Source of the DNA: Bacillota bacterium | Lineage (GTDB): Bacteria; Bacillota; Clostridia; Lachnospirales; Lachnospiraceae | NCBI GenBank assembly: GCA_023435895.1 | Contig: JAEZLH010000021.1 | Location: 1 to 64,000, forward strand | Direction: 5' to 3' | DNA: 64,000 bases | In this document: positions 1 through 8,516 of the stretch, piece by piece | Layout of the letters: every line of letters starts with the position of its first letter | Numbering within the stretch: the stretch's first letter is position 1 | The notes under the pieces: model-generated | The model's input: the letters and a program-made list of their open reading frames with translations, nothing else | The model's database searches: none | What the model was told of the DNA's origin: nothing | Made by a program: the position numbers and the translations under genes

Positions 1-125
1 TTCAAGAAGTACCGCTTTATAGCGGACCAGTAAAAGTGCTTGCGATACTGCCCTTTGGGGCAAGCAGTAACATAGCCCTTATGAGGGCTAATAACAAACC
101 ACCAGTTGAACTGGTGGTTGATGAC
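1..125 (+). mobile_element. Candidate IS200/IS605-family right end (3' non-coding part)
   Basis: Three or four short hairpins follow each other: CCGC..GCGG near 13-26, TGCTTG..CAAGCA near 39-67, AGCCCT..AGGGCT near 75-90, and a palindrome at about 98-120 with arms AACCACCAG and CTGGTGGTT. This layout resembles the structured right end, or omega-RNA region, downstream of TnpB genes; that comparison is from memory. The element would extend left of the window, and no transposase is visible here. A degraded relative of the last part lies at about 43165-43212. The palindrome forms the last codons of the truncated gene to the right, consistent with an insertion. Confidence 0.45.
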
Positions 126-549
126 TTAGGAGCATCATCATTCTTAAACCGGTGCTAAAAGAGTTTAAGGATACAGTGGGAAGATCTTCAACCAAAGAAT
201 TTAGCTCTTTTATACTCATATTTGTGGAAAAGGAGAGGGTTTTCATATTGGATACCTGATAAATGCCCGATAACAGCATAGGTCCTCCAAACAAATAATA
301 GCACTCACCATTGCGCTCAAAGGAAAATACATAATACAATTCATTTTCATAACACATTAAATCAAAATCAGGATTTGAACTTTTGGTTATTAAGTGATTA
401 ATATGATTAATTAAGGTGGTCTTGATATGCAGTGGGAGATTATAAAAGAAATCCTGCTGTAGAGCAAAGCTGCTGTTATAAATCCACAAGGGTATTTTGT
501 TATAGTCAAAGATTGCTTTGATTAAAGCTATTTCATCATCGGATATCAA
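88..549 (-). pseudogene. Truncated AraC-type regulator, N-terminal sensing domain only
   Basis: The frame opens with TTG at 549 behind a good Shine-Dalgarno (AGGAGGT, about 7 nt upstream) and runs 153 codons. The sequence resembles the N-terminal ligand or PAS-like domain of long AraC regulators in Lachnospiraceae: short hydrophobic strands, a LFGGP-like turn near residue 87 and a conserved LP..S segment near 124. No helix-turn-helix is present. The last ten or so residues are encoded by the palindrome of the mobile-element end, so the C-terminal DNA-binding domains have been cut off. It lies downstream of the esterase at 641-1501 on the same strand. The AraC assignment is moderate; the truncation is directly visible. 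Confidence 0.5.
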
Positions 550-640
550 ATTATCAACCTCCTGTCCAGTCCAATACTATTTTGAAAACTGATATATTAT
601 AAAAAACAGATGCTCTGCTTATTCTTTGTCGCTTTATCCT

Positions 641-1501
641 TTATCTCTTCAGCTCCAATAACTCATCCAGTGCCAATTTTATGTACTTGTCCCAAAGTAC
701 GAAGTCATGGCTATAACCTTCCGGGCAAATGTAGTTTACTTGATAACCGATTTCTTCTAATTTCTTCACATCTTGTTCTACCCGGTATCTTATAAATTCA
801 TCACTGCCACAAATTACATGGAAGTTACATACTTCTGTTCCATTCTCCAGGATTCTCTTTGCGATAGCTTCCAGATTATAGATGGAGTCTTCAAGGGAGT
901 CACCATCTCCAAAGGAGGAGTTATACAAAGGAAAATTATTTTTGAAGTGGTCACCGTTTAATTCTTCCTTTAGGGTTTCGGTGGAAAGCGTCATTCCAAT
1001 CCCACCGGAGATGTCCACGCAGGTTTTATAAAGAGAGGGGTGCATCAGGGCTGTGCCAAGAGCAACATTGCCACCCATGGCATAGCCTACGATAAAATTA
1101 TCCTCTCGTTTTGGAGATGAAGCAAATAAGGATTGAATTACTACGGGCAGTTCTTCGGATAAAAACCTCTGATACTTCACGCCGTATTGTGTGTCAATTC
1201 CAAAGGAATTTGCAATGTTTGGTGTTACCAGCATTACATTGTTTTCTTGGGCATAGCGCTCTGCGTTGCTATATCGATAGGTCAAGGTATCATCATCGCC
1301 CCCACCATGAATTAAATAAACCGTCTGAAATTTCATTCCGGGAGAATATACTCTGGAACGTTTGCCTTCCACGGAAAGTGCATTGGCACCGGAATCCTGT
1401 GCATAGTAACTATAATCGTCGGTGGGATAAACAATAGAAACATCGATATAATGCCCTAAGGTTTGACTCCTAAAATTTAAACGCATATAACTCATAATCA
1501 T
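641..1501 (-). CDS. Alpha/beta-hydrolase esterase homologue with Ala in place of the nucleophilic Ser
   Basis: A 286-residue cytoplasmic protein of the esterase D/FrmB type (COG0627-like). It has an oxyanion-loop HGGG at residues 65-68, a candidate Asp234 in CGSDE and His265 in GYSHD. The nucleophile elbow normally reads GxSxG but here reads GYAMG (residues 139-143). Residue 141 is Ala, encoded by GCC (read from plus-strand 1079-1081), so ordinary serine-esterase activity is not expected. The rest of the fold looks intact, so this may be a binding or regulatory pseudo-enzyme rather than a decaying gene. AAAGGA precedes the ATG at 1501; ATGs at 1495 and 1486 are alternative starts. It lies downstream of the YesM/YesN-like pair on the same strand. 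Confidence 0.8.
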   Translation of the reverse strand: MIMSYMRLNFRSQTLGHYIDVSIVYPTDDYSYYAQDSGANALSVEGKRSRVYSPGMKFQTVYLIHGGGDDDTLTYRYSNAERYAQENNVMLVTPNIANSFGIDTQYGVKYQRFLSEELPVVIQSLFASSPKREDNFIVGYAMGGNVALGTALMHPSLYKTCVDISGGIGMTLSTETLKEELNGDHFKNNFPLYNSSFGDGDSLEDSIYNLEAIAKRILENGTEVCNFHVICGSDEFIRYRVEQDVKKLEEIGYQVNYICPEGYSHDFVLWDKYIKLALDELLELKR

Positions 1502-1634
1502 TTTCCTTTCATAAATAAAGTGTAAAACAAAGGTACCAGGTAATTATATGTAATAGCTAGTTTAATCATCTAATATAACCTTTTTAATTAGCGGGGCAAT
1601 AAATTGGTAGCAACCTTCATAGGTAATCTTTTAA

Positions 1635-1772
1635 AGTCTTGTTACCTTAATTCTTTAGAGTCGACTTTCTATACTCGCAAAGTCTTGTCTCCTTAATTCT
1701 TTAGAGCCAGCTTTCTATACTCGCAAAGTCTTGTCTCCTTAATTTTTTAAAGCCAGCTTTCTATACTCGCTG
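1635..1772. repeat. 46-bp tandem repeat, three copies, covering the 3' end of the regulator gene
   Basis: Units start at 1635, 1681 and 1727, each 46 bp. Copies 1 and 2 differ at a few positions; copy 3 contains the real stop codon (minus strand, 1739-1741) and final codons of the AraC-type regulator. Each extra copy repeats the last ten or so codons plus the stop and about 15 bp beyond. The array therefore grew by tandem duplication of the gene's 3' end, leaving the protein intact. Confidence 0.9.
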
Positions 1773-3301
1773 GGGGTGACATTTTCATGCTTTTTGAACA
1801 TCTGGGTGAAGTGAGAAAAATTACTGTAACCCAGCTCTGAGGCAACCATACTTACCGGGATATTGGGGTTTTCCAACAGATCTTTAGCTGCATCTACCTT
1901 GATTCGAAGAATATAATTCTTAACATTTTCGCCCATTTCCTTTTTGAACAGCTTGGAAAAGTATTCGGGACTCAAATGTACATAATCAGCCACATCCTTC
2001 ACGGATATATCATTGGAGATATTGGCGAGGATGTATTCCTTTGCTCGCTGCACATCGTCCTTTGAGTCATCAGCGGAAGAAGCAACCTCTATGGAGTTGA
2101 TTATAAATGATATCCCCTTCATCAAAGATTTAACATCCGTAAAACTATTCATATAATCGTTATAGTTATACTCCTCGGTAAACAATCCCATGATATCAAT
2201 ATTCTGTTGGTAACAATGAATGAAAAAAATCTTGGTTAGCTGCTGATGGAAATCACATAGGCTTTCTAAGTTGAAGCGGTTAATAGAAACATTAAAATTT
2301 AAAAAAGCGAGTATGTTTTCTTCCAACAGAGCAAACTGGCTATTAGCTAATAGCTTAGTCCAGCGGGCTATATTTTCCAAAAGGCTGGTTGATCCCGAGA
2401 TTAAAACATCCTTATCGGAGAAATACATTCCAGGCTTCTTAGCAACATTATCCTTTAACAAGTGATGTCCGGCATAGATTGTATCACGGATATTGGTAAG
2501 ATGATTGCGGGAAGTAGCATAGCAGGAAAGTTCTGGACCGATTTCCTTGCAAAGATTTTTATAAAATGCATCAAAATCATTAGATGCAATGGTATCCAGT
2601 GAGTTGTCATTGCAAAACAAAAGAACCACAAACTGCTTATAGCGGTTAAGACAAACTAACGGGTAGATTGCAGGTGAATAAAAACTTCGATTTGCATTTT
2701 CCAATAAGGTAATAAATATGGGTAAATCGGATAGGGTGGGAGATTCTGATTCCGAGTAAGGGTAGATATCAACAATAATTGCCTGAATTTGAGAATCTTC
2801 CTTTATGGCATATCCCATTTGATTCAGGGACTCCATGGATTTTTGCTTGTTTGTTGGGTTTTGTGAAAACAAATTAAGTACGATATTGCTGATAAATTCC
2901 ATGTTATTGTAGTGGTTTTTCTGTCGGTCAGACATAATCTTTGAAACGGCTCTCATTAGAGCTTCTTCAATTTCATGATAGGGTGCCGGTTGGATTATGT
3001 AATCAAAACAGCCAAGCTTAATACTTTCCTTTGCATAAGTAAAAGATGCGTGGGAAGTTAACAATATTCTGATTATGGAAGGGTAACGCTCAAAAACCCA
3101 TTTATTTAAACTGAGCCCATTCTCACCCGGCATTTCAATGTCAGATAAAAGGATATCAATATCATTGGTTTCAATTGTTTTTTTTGCATCCGAAACATTC
3201 GTTACGGTAAACACACGGTCTATACCAAGCTTAGTAAAGTTAACGCCGCTGGTAATTCCTTTCAATACAGAAATCTGGTCATCAATAATTAAAATGTTCA
3301 T
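1739..3301 (-). CDS. YesN-type response regulator (REC + AraC helix-turn-helix)
   Basis: A 520-residue protein. The receiver domain spans residues 1-120, with the acidic pair DD near 7-8 and phospho-acceptor Asp54 in LLSDIEMPG. A variable middle region follows (about 130-410), then two AraC-type helix-turn-helix motifs at about 415-515, ending with the family's typical SHFTQMFKK and TPSEYRK signatures. GGGAGG lies just upstream of the ATG. It starts 24 bp after the sensor kinase gene, so the two form an operon. YesM/YesN systems usually switch on adjacent oligosaccharide uptake and breakdown genes, which fits the esterase and phosphorylase island to the right. The 3' end is part of a tandem repeat. 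Confidence 0.92.
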   Translation of the reverse strand: MNILIIDDQISVLKGITSGVNFTKLGIDRVFTVTNVSDAKKTIETNDIDILLSDIEMPGENGLSLNKWVFERYPSIIRILLTSHASFTYAKESIKLGCFDYIIQPAPYHEIEEALMRAVSKIMSDRQKNHYNNMEFISNIVLNLFSQNPTNKQKSMESLNQMGYAIKEDSQIQAIIVDIYPYSESESPTLSDLPIFITLLENANRSFYSPAIYPLVCLNRYKQFVVLLFCNDNSLDTIASNDFDAFYKNLCKEIGPELSCYATSRNHLTNIRDTIYAGHHLLKDNVAKKPGMYFSDKDVLISGSTSLLENIARWTKLLANSQFALLEENILAFLNFNVSINRFNLESLCDFHQQLTKIFFIHCYQQNIDIMGLFTEEYNYNDYMNSFTDVKSLMKGISFIINSIEVASSADDSKDDVQRAKEYILANISNDISVKDVADYVHLSPEYFSKLFKKEMGENVKNYILRIKVDAAKDLLENPNIPVSMVASELGYSNFSHFTQMFKKHENVTPSEYRKLALKN

Positions 3302-3325
3302 CTTGTCCTCCCTTGAATGTATTAG

Positions 3326-5056
3326 TTAGCTCTGATTTCCTTCTAATAGCGGTAAATAGATTAAAGCACAAGCACCACCGGAAGGGCTGTTATAAAAAGC
3401 AAACTGGAAATTTGATTGATAGATCAAAGCAATGCGATGTTTTAAGTTTGATATACCAACTTGTTTTTTGGCGAATAGATCATTTTCAGAGCTATTTAGC
3501 TGCTCTAAAATTTCAGAAGTATATCCAACCCCGTTATCGCTCAAATGAATTTGCATAACCGGAACACCTTCCAGTTCGGCAAGCGTTATCTTTATGTTAA
3601 AAATGAGTAAGTTATCAGACTGCTTGTTATATTTTGCAGTGTTCTCAAGGAATGTCTGAATAAGCAAGGAAGGTACCTGGTATTTATGCAGCTGAGCATC
3701 AACCTGACTATTTAAAATAAGGGGGCTAACTCGATCAAGTAAGAGGATATTGTAGTAGTCATTCACTTCCAATAGCTCAGCCTCTAAGGATACCAGTTTG
3801 AGATTGTCGTGGAAAACATACCGAAGGTGGTTGGAAAAGGCGATAATCATTCGTTGCATTTTCTCATATTCGCGGTATTCCAACATATTATATAAGCTCT
3901 TTAGGCAATTGATGAAAAAGTGGGAGCGTGTTTGCAAATAGTAATATTGTAATCTTGCATGATCCTTTTTGAATGCTTCCGATTGTTTTGCATTATTTAG
4001 CGCAATCTTTTGATCAATAAGATTAGCCAGAGCATTGTTGATATTCTGGTATTCAATAATATTGCTGTCTTGATTCGTTAAGAAAGGGGATGCATCATTT
4101 TGTTCCAAATGATTCGTAGCTGCATTAATCTGACCCAGCGGATACAGCAAGATATTATTGAAGGAATAAAATATATAAATAATGATACCACAGGTTATGA
4201 TTGCAAGTAAAATAAACAGGGAAACAGAAGTTTTAGCTAATAACCACATATAGTTTGACGCAAAGATGCAGCATATATTAATATCCGTATCTTTAATAGG
4301 AGAGGTTTTCACAAAATGATTTGAAAAAAATGGTGTTTTTGGTTTTTGATTCAAATCTTTAAGGGTTACTCCGATATTTGAGAAATAATCAGTTTTTGCA
4401 AGTATTTTTTCATCATTATAGAAACCGAAAGAAAAGGAGGCATAATCAGAATTATCATACTTAATAAGATCGAACTTGTTTAAATCGATTGTGGTACATA
4501 CGTAAAGGTCATTGACCTTCAGGGTTCTCATGATTACAGAATGGTGTGCATCTTGAAAGGTAATCCAGGTGCCGAATTTGTTGGGCTCCTGGGCGAACCA
4601 GTATTCTCGTAAACTATCCTTTAGCTGATAGATGTATTGTGAACCATTGGAGGAAAAGGAGGAACCGTAAGCATACATGGATTTGCTCCTATCCTTATTA
4701 AAAATAAAGATGCACTCATAGGGAGCCACTTGCCTTTTTAGCATTTCGGTAACATTGTATTGAAGTACTACCTTATCAGAATCCTTCAAGTTTTTCATAG
4801 TTAGCAACTGGAAGGAGTGGTCGGAATAGCACAAGTTTTGCATAAAAGAAGAGATATCAGCCATTTCTGATTGAAGTGTATATACATAAAAATTCATAGC
4901 AGAGTTAGCGTTGTAGGACATTTGTTTGGAGTTGATGGATATAAACATAACACAGTAGAAGATAAGAACACCGGAGGTGCAGGCTAACAGAGTTAAAAAG
5001 TATTTAAAAAAAATCTTTCTAATAGAAAAAGGAGTTTTGGATTTGAAAAATGTCAT
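3326..5056 (-). CDS. YesM-type sensor histidine kinase
   Basis: A 576-residue membrane kinase. Transmembrane helices lie at about 15-37 and 278-302, flanking an extracellular sensor region, followed by a HAMP-like linker. The His_kinase core has the phospho-acceptor region SHFFIN near residues 381-386 (usual form PHFLYN), an N-box with LENTAKY and a G-box DNGVGY. The Pro and Leu of the classic H-box are changed, but the His and final Asn remain. GGAGG is placed well for the ATG at 5056. An operator-like palindrome lies 15-33 bp upstream of the start, so expression is probably controlled by a LacI-family protein (the local one, or CcpA). Confidence 0.9.
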   Translation of the reverse strand: MTFFKSKTPFSIRKIFFKYFLTLLACTSGVLIFYCVMFISINSKQMSYNANSAMNFYVYTLQSEMADISSFMQNLCYSDHSFQLLTMKNLKDSDKVVLQYNVTEMLKRQVAPYECIFIFNKDRSKSMYAYGSSFSSNGSQYIYQLKDSLREYWFAQEPNKFGTWITFQDAHHSVIMRTLKVNDLYVCTTIDLNKFDLIKYDNSDYASFSFGFYNDEKILAKTDYFSNIGVTLKDLNQKPKTPFFSNHFVKTSPIKDTDINICCIFASNYMWLLAKTSVSLFILLAIITCGIIIYIFYSFNNILLYPLGQINAATNHLEQNDASPFLTNQDSNIIEYQNINNALANLIDQKIALNNAKQSEAFKKDHARLQYYYLQTRSHFFINCLKSLYNMLEYREYEKMQRMIIAFSNHLRYVFHDNLKLVSLEAELLEVNDYYNILLLDRVSPLILNSQVDAQLHKYQVPSLLIQTFLENTAKYNKQSDNLLIFNIKITLAELEGVPVMQIHLSDNGVGYTSEILEQLNSSENDLFAKKQVGISNLKHRIALIYQSNFQFAFYNSPSGGACALIYLPLLEGNQS

Positions 5057-5070
5057 GATTGCAGCCTCCA

Positions 5071-5089
5071 GTAAAAACGTTTACATTTG
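5071..5089. promoter_or_regulatory. LacI/CcpA-type operator 1
   Basis: The core AAACGTTT (5075-5082) lies in AAACGTTTACA, just upstream of the kinase start codon on the minus strand. It shares the 11-mer TGTAAACGTTT, on the opposite strand, with the second site at 5203-5213. A LacI-family gene lies in the same island at 12837. Confidence 0.6.
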
Positions 5090-5201
5090 ATGTCTAAGGT
5101 GTATATAAAAAATAACCAAAAATCATATTACCATCTAGATACATATTAACAAAACAAACAAAGAAAGTCAAGAAATCAACAAAAAAAAGCAGAAAATCGA
5201 A

Positions 5202-5217
5202 GTGTAAACGTTTGACA
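5202..5217. promoter_or_regulatory. LacI/CcpA-type operator 2 overlapping a -35 element
   Basis: The palindrome TGTAAACGTTT (5203-5213) runs into a perfect TTGACA (5212-5217), a likely -35 for the plus-strand esterase operon starting at 5272. An AT-rich stretch near 5236-5249 would hold the -10, but no clear TATAAT is present. Its centre is about 131 bp from operator 1, so a protein could occupy or loop both sites and control both divergent transcripts. Confidence 0.6.
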
Positions 5218-5271
5218 TTAATATTTCATAATGAGAAAATAATAGTATAAAAATGAAAAGGAGAAGAACAT

Positions 5272-6039
5272 ATGGCTTATTTAGAATTAAATGCCTTATC
5301 CACCATTTTATGCGGTTCATTTAGTGCAAAGGTGTATCTGCCGGAAATGGATCAGTTAGCGATTGATGATGAAAAGCATGAAAAAAAGTATCCGGTATTA
5401 TGGTTGCTTCACAGCGAAGGGGGAACAGCGCTGGATTGGAATAAGACGATGGCTGAAAAATGTGCTGCAGAATATGGAATCTTTATTGTCGCACCGGATG
5501 CTCAGCATACAATTTGTACAAATATGGATTATGGTCCCAAATATGAGAAATTCCTTGCAACCGAATTACTGGGAATATGCAGAAATAATCTTCCTATTTC
5601 AGAAGATCCTGCTTTGAACTGGATCGGTGGTGCGGGAACCGGTGCATATGGAGCAGTGAAGGCTGCCCTAAAGAATCCGGAAGTCTTTACAAAATGTATT
5701 GGCATTGACGGAATTTATGATATGGATAAGATTTGTAAAAAAGCAATTATAGGGCAACCTACTGAGATTTTTCATACGAAGGAATCGTTAAAAGCCGTAT
5801 TTGGAGATATCACAGCAATCCCAAACAGCGAACATGATGTATATGCATTGGCTGATAAATGTCAATCAGGACAGTTCTACATTACAAGTAAACGTAACTC
5901 AAACTATGCGAGTGAAAGAGCCAAGCTGGTTCTGGCATTAAAAAATAGAGTTGAATATATGGAAACCCTTGGAGAGGTTATGGATTTCAGTGAGCCCATG
6001 ATACTAAAGAAGGCCATTGGTTGGCTGTGTAATAAATAG
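5272..6039 (+). CDS. Degenerate alpha/beta-hydrolase (esterase-like, no Ser nucleophile)
   Basis: A 255-residue protein aligned by eye with its neighbour at 6057 (same start, oxyanion-loop position near HSEGG 47-51, and elbow). The elbow, GFSMG in the neighbour, reads GAGTG at residues 120-124, so Gly122 replaces the catalytic Ser. The C-terminal His is also not apparent. Codons remain open and the ribosome site (AAAGGAGAAG) is good, so this looks like a maintained non-catalytic paralogue rather than a wreck. It is the first gene after the divergent operator region and heads the operon that continues with 6057 and 6881. No signal peptide. Confidence 0.8.
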   Translation: MAYLELNALSTILCGSFSAKVYLPEMDQLAIDDEKHEKKYPVLWLLHSEGGTALDWNKTMAEKCAAEYGIFIVAPDAQHTICTNMDYGPKYEKFLATELLGICRNNLPISEDPALNWIGGAGTGAYGAVKAALKNPEVFTKCIGIDGIYDMDKICKKAIIGQPTEIFHTKESLKAVFGDITAIPNSEHDVYALADKCQSGQFYITSKRNSNYASERAKLVLALKNRVEYMETLGEVMDFSEPMILKKAIGWLCNK

Positions 6040-6056
6040 AGAAGGAGGAGAAGGAA

Positions 6057-6866
6057 ATGGCTAATTTAAGATTACACTATTTTTCAGAAGCACTCCAGAT
6101 GACAGTAGGAGTGAATGTAATCATCCCGGAAAACACCTGGGGACATTCTCTTGCAGACCGTCCCAAGGGTTATCGTTATCCTGTGCTTTGGTTACAATCC
6201 GGAGGTGGCTTTGATTACACGGATTGGCAAAGATATACCGCACTGGAATTATATGCAGCAGAGGCAGGGGTTGCGGTAGTTTGCAGCGGCACCTATTGCT
6301 CCGGCTATATGGATACCAAGCATGGAGATTTTAAATATTTCACCCAGCTTTCTATCGAGACACCCAAAGTGGTAAGACATTTATTTCCGTTATCAGAGGA
6401 TCCAAAGGAAAACTACATAGCAGGTTTCTCCATGGGAGGATACGGTTCATTAAAATGGATGGTCAGAGATCCGGAAAAATTTGCGGCTTTTGGTTTGTTC
6501 TCAGGGATTAAAAATGTACCGGATGTCATTCCGGAATTTGAAGACAAAGAAGATGACTTCTTTATGTTTGCTGCGGCCTATGGTGATGCTGCGAATACAA
6601 AGAATACAGAAGATGATGTTATCTACATGTTGAAGAAGCAGATTGCAGCCGGACGAATCTTCCCGAGAGGATATATGGCAACCGGTGTGGAAGATACACA
6701 CTATGAAGATAATGTTCAATTTATGGATATCTATGAATCCCTTGGCTTGAAGTTTGATAGGGTAATCGACCATGGGGCTCATAATTGGGAATATTGCAAT
6801 CGTCATGTTAAAAACTTTCTGGATTGGATTGATATTAAGGAATCCTTCCAGCGAGATGTGGAATAG
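6057..6866 (+). CDS. Putative cytoplasmic esterase (esterase D/FrmB-like alpha/beta-hydrolase)
   Basis: 269 residues, no signal peptide. The nucleophile elbow GFSMGG gives Ser125, an Asp near 213 is a candidate acid, and His242 in HGAHNW fits the catalytic base. Family members of this size cleave short-chain acyl or aryl esters from sugars or other small molecules. It starts 17 bp after the degenerate paralogue with GAAGGAGGAGAAGG in front, so the two are co-transcribed. The catalytically complete member sits right beside a catalytically dead one, which suggests a hetero-oligomer or division of labour (inference). The acyl substrate cannot be read from sequence. Confidence 0.85.
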   Translation: MANLRLHYFSEALQMTVGVNVIIPENTWGHSLADRPKGYRYPVLWLQSGGGFDYTDWQRYTALELYAAEAGVAVVCSGTYCSGYMDTKHGDFKYFTQLSIETPKVVRHLFPLSEDPKENYIAGFSMGGYGSLKWMVRDPEKFAAFGLFSGIKNVPDVIPEFEDKEDDFFMFAAAYGDAANTKNTEDDVIYMLKKQIAAGRIFPRGYMATGVEDTHYEDNVQFMDIYESLGLKFDRVIDHGAHNWEYCNRHVKNFLDWIDIKESFQRDVE

Positions 6867-6880
6867 AAGGGAAGATTGAA

Positions 6881-8398
6881 ATGGGAGAAATGTTTTTAAG
6901 AGCAGGAACACCGGATGATGATAACAGAGATTATCTTCCGGAGAAAATTAAAGGCTCCGATATAGTAGTAAATGAAAATGGCAATAATTCCGTGCCATAT
7001 CCAAAAAATCTTTTGGAGTGCCATGGGGTAATTGCAGACGATTTGGAAGATGAATGGTATGTATATGTACCGGCCAGCTATGATGCCTCCAGGAAGACCC
7101 CCTTAGTATTATCCATGCACGGAGGGATGATGACCGGCTGGGGTCAGGCGATTTATACCTCTTGGACACTGGCTGCAGACAGGGATGGCTTTATCGTTGT
7201 ATTTCCCAATGCCAGTTCAAACAGATTCTGGCAGGTACAGTGGGGAACCTGGGAAATTGATCCCGAGAAGCACACACCGAACGCCCTGGAAGGGGAACCG
7301 CAGGGAATTAAAATATGCCCGGAGAATGTAGCGGATAATCACGATATTAAGCTTGCGTCAGGACTAATTGAGTTAATGAAGAAGAGCTACAACATAGATC
7401 CCGGTCGGATTTTTATGCAGGGGATGTCCATGGGTAATATGATGACGGCACTGTTTGCCAGAAACTTTGGGGATGTTTTGGCGGGAGCTGCGGGATCTGG
7501 GGCAGCTGCCTTTCTATCATTAATTTTTACCAAGGATGAAAAAATCATTAATAAGGGCGGTCATCTAGCCATATGGCAATCCAGACCTGAGCTGAATGAT
7601 ATCCCTCCCAGAGGAGAGCTTGAAAAAAAGGTTCATAAGTACAACCGATTATACTGGATGAAAATAAATGAGTGTGAGTTGATTCCTCAGATTACGATTC
7701 AGGGTGACAATAATTTTGCGTTCTATCAGGGAAAAAAGGCTGATTTGGTGTACTTTGACATCAAGAACAGAGACCATGGACAAACGCTTGATGATGCTGC
7801 GCTGGTATGGGATTACTTATTCTCCGGTATTCGTAGAGAACCGGATGGAACGATTGTATGCACGGAGTCAGTTAAGCCTAGAAAGGGTGACCAATTCGCT
7901 TTTGCAGTTACTACAGGCAGTTCTAGGGTCTGGTTTCAGAATGGTATCCAGGAGATGTCAGGGGAGACAATTCTTTGGAGGAAAATGAAGTATCATGGAC
8001 TTGAAGGTGGACAGAAGATCAGAGGCGAGTATCATATGGTTCCGTTATCCTTTCTGGCTAAGGCATTTGATGCCGTATTGGAATATTCTCAGGATAAGCT
8101 TGTGGCAAAAGTCAAACTTTCGGATGGAAGAACACTTCAATTTGCAAGAGGAAGCATAGGATGTGTCATTGACAACTCCCTGACACAGATGTATTGCGAA
8201 GCGTTACACCGTAACGACGAGCTTTCTGTCTCAATCGAATGGTTCTCAGAATATATCTATAACCTGCATGTATCAAGCTGTGAGGAGGTCGTATATGTTA
8301 CTGACCACTCTAATAAGTTGTCAGCTAATATGGCGGATCTTATTAAGGATTTACTGACGGATAATATTGTGCCGGATAATTATGAGGCTATGCTTTAA
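6881..8398 (+). CDS. PHB-depolymerase-like esterase with C-terminal CuAO-N1-like domain (paralogue 1)
   Basis: 505 residues without signal peptide. The N-terminal alpha/beta-hydrolase (about 55-315) is of the LpqC/polyhydroxybutyrate-depolymerase family: HGG at 80-82, nucleophile Ser183 in GMSMG, and His299 in NRDHGQT. A second domain (about 336-480), with the VPLSFLA pattern and a late strand repeat, resembles the copper amine oxidase N-terminal stalk domain. The N-terminal signature PDDDNRDYLP and the NENGNNS block are shared with the proteins at 8517, 10088 and 23808. It starts 14 bp after the previous gene. Likely role: cytoplasmic de-esterification of an imported glycoside (inference). 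Confidence 0.85.
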   Translation: MGEMFLRAGTPDDDNRDYLPEKIKGSDIVVNENGNNSVPYPKNLLECHGVIADDLEDEWYVYVPASYDASRKTPLVLSMHGGMMTGWGQAIYTSWTLAADRDGFIVVFPNASSNRFWQVQWGTWEIDPEKHTPNALEGEPQGIKICPENVADNHDIKLASGLIELMKKSYNIDPGRIFMQGMSMGNMMTALFARNFGDVLAGAAGSGAAAFLSLIFTKDEKIINKGGHLAIWQSRPELNDIPPRGELEKKVHKYNRLYWMKINECELIPQITIQGDNNFAFYQGKKADLVYFDIKNRDHGQTLDDAALVWDYLFSGIRREPDGTIVCTESVKPRKGDQFAFAVTTGSSRVWFQNGIQEMSGETILWRKMKYHGLEGGQKIRGEYHMVPLSFLAKAFDAVLEYSQDKLVAKVKLSDGRTLQFARGSIGCVIDNSLTQMYCEALHRNDELSVSIEWFSEYIYNLHVSSCEEVVYVTDHSNKLSANMADLIKDLLTDNIVPDNYEAML

Positions 8399-8516
8399 GA
8401 ACAGAGGGTCAAGAGATACATTTTTAATCCCGATAACGAATTACGAATTTAACGGATTAATTTCACATCAGTACAGAATTGTATGTACTAAGAAGTAGTG
8501 CAGCATGGAGGTAAGA

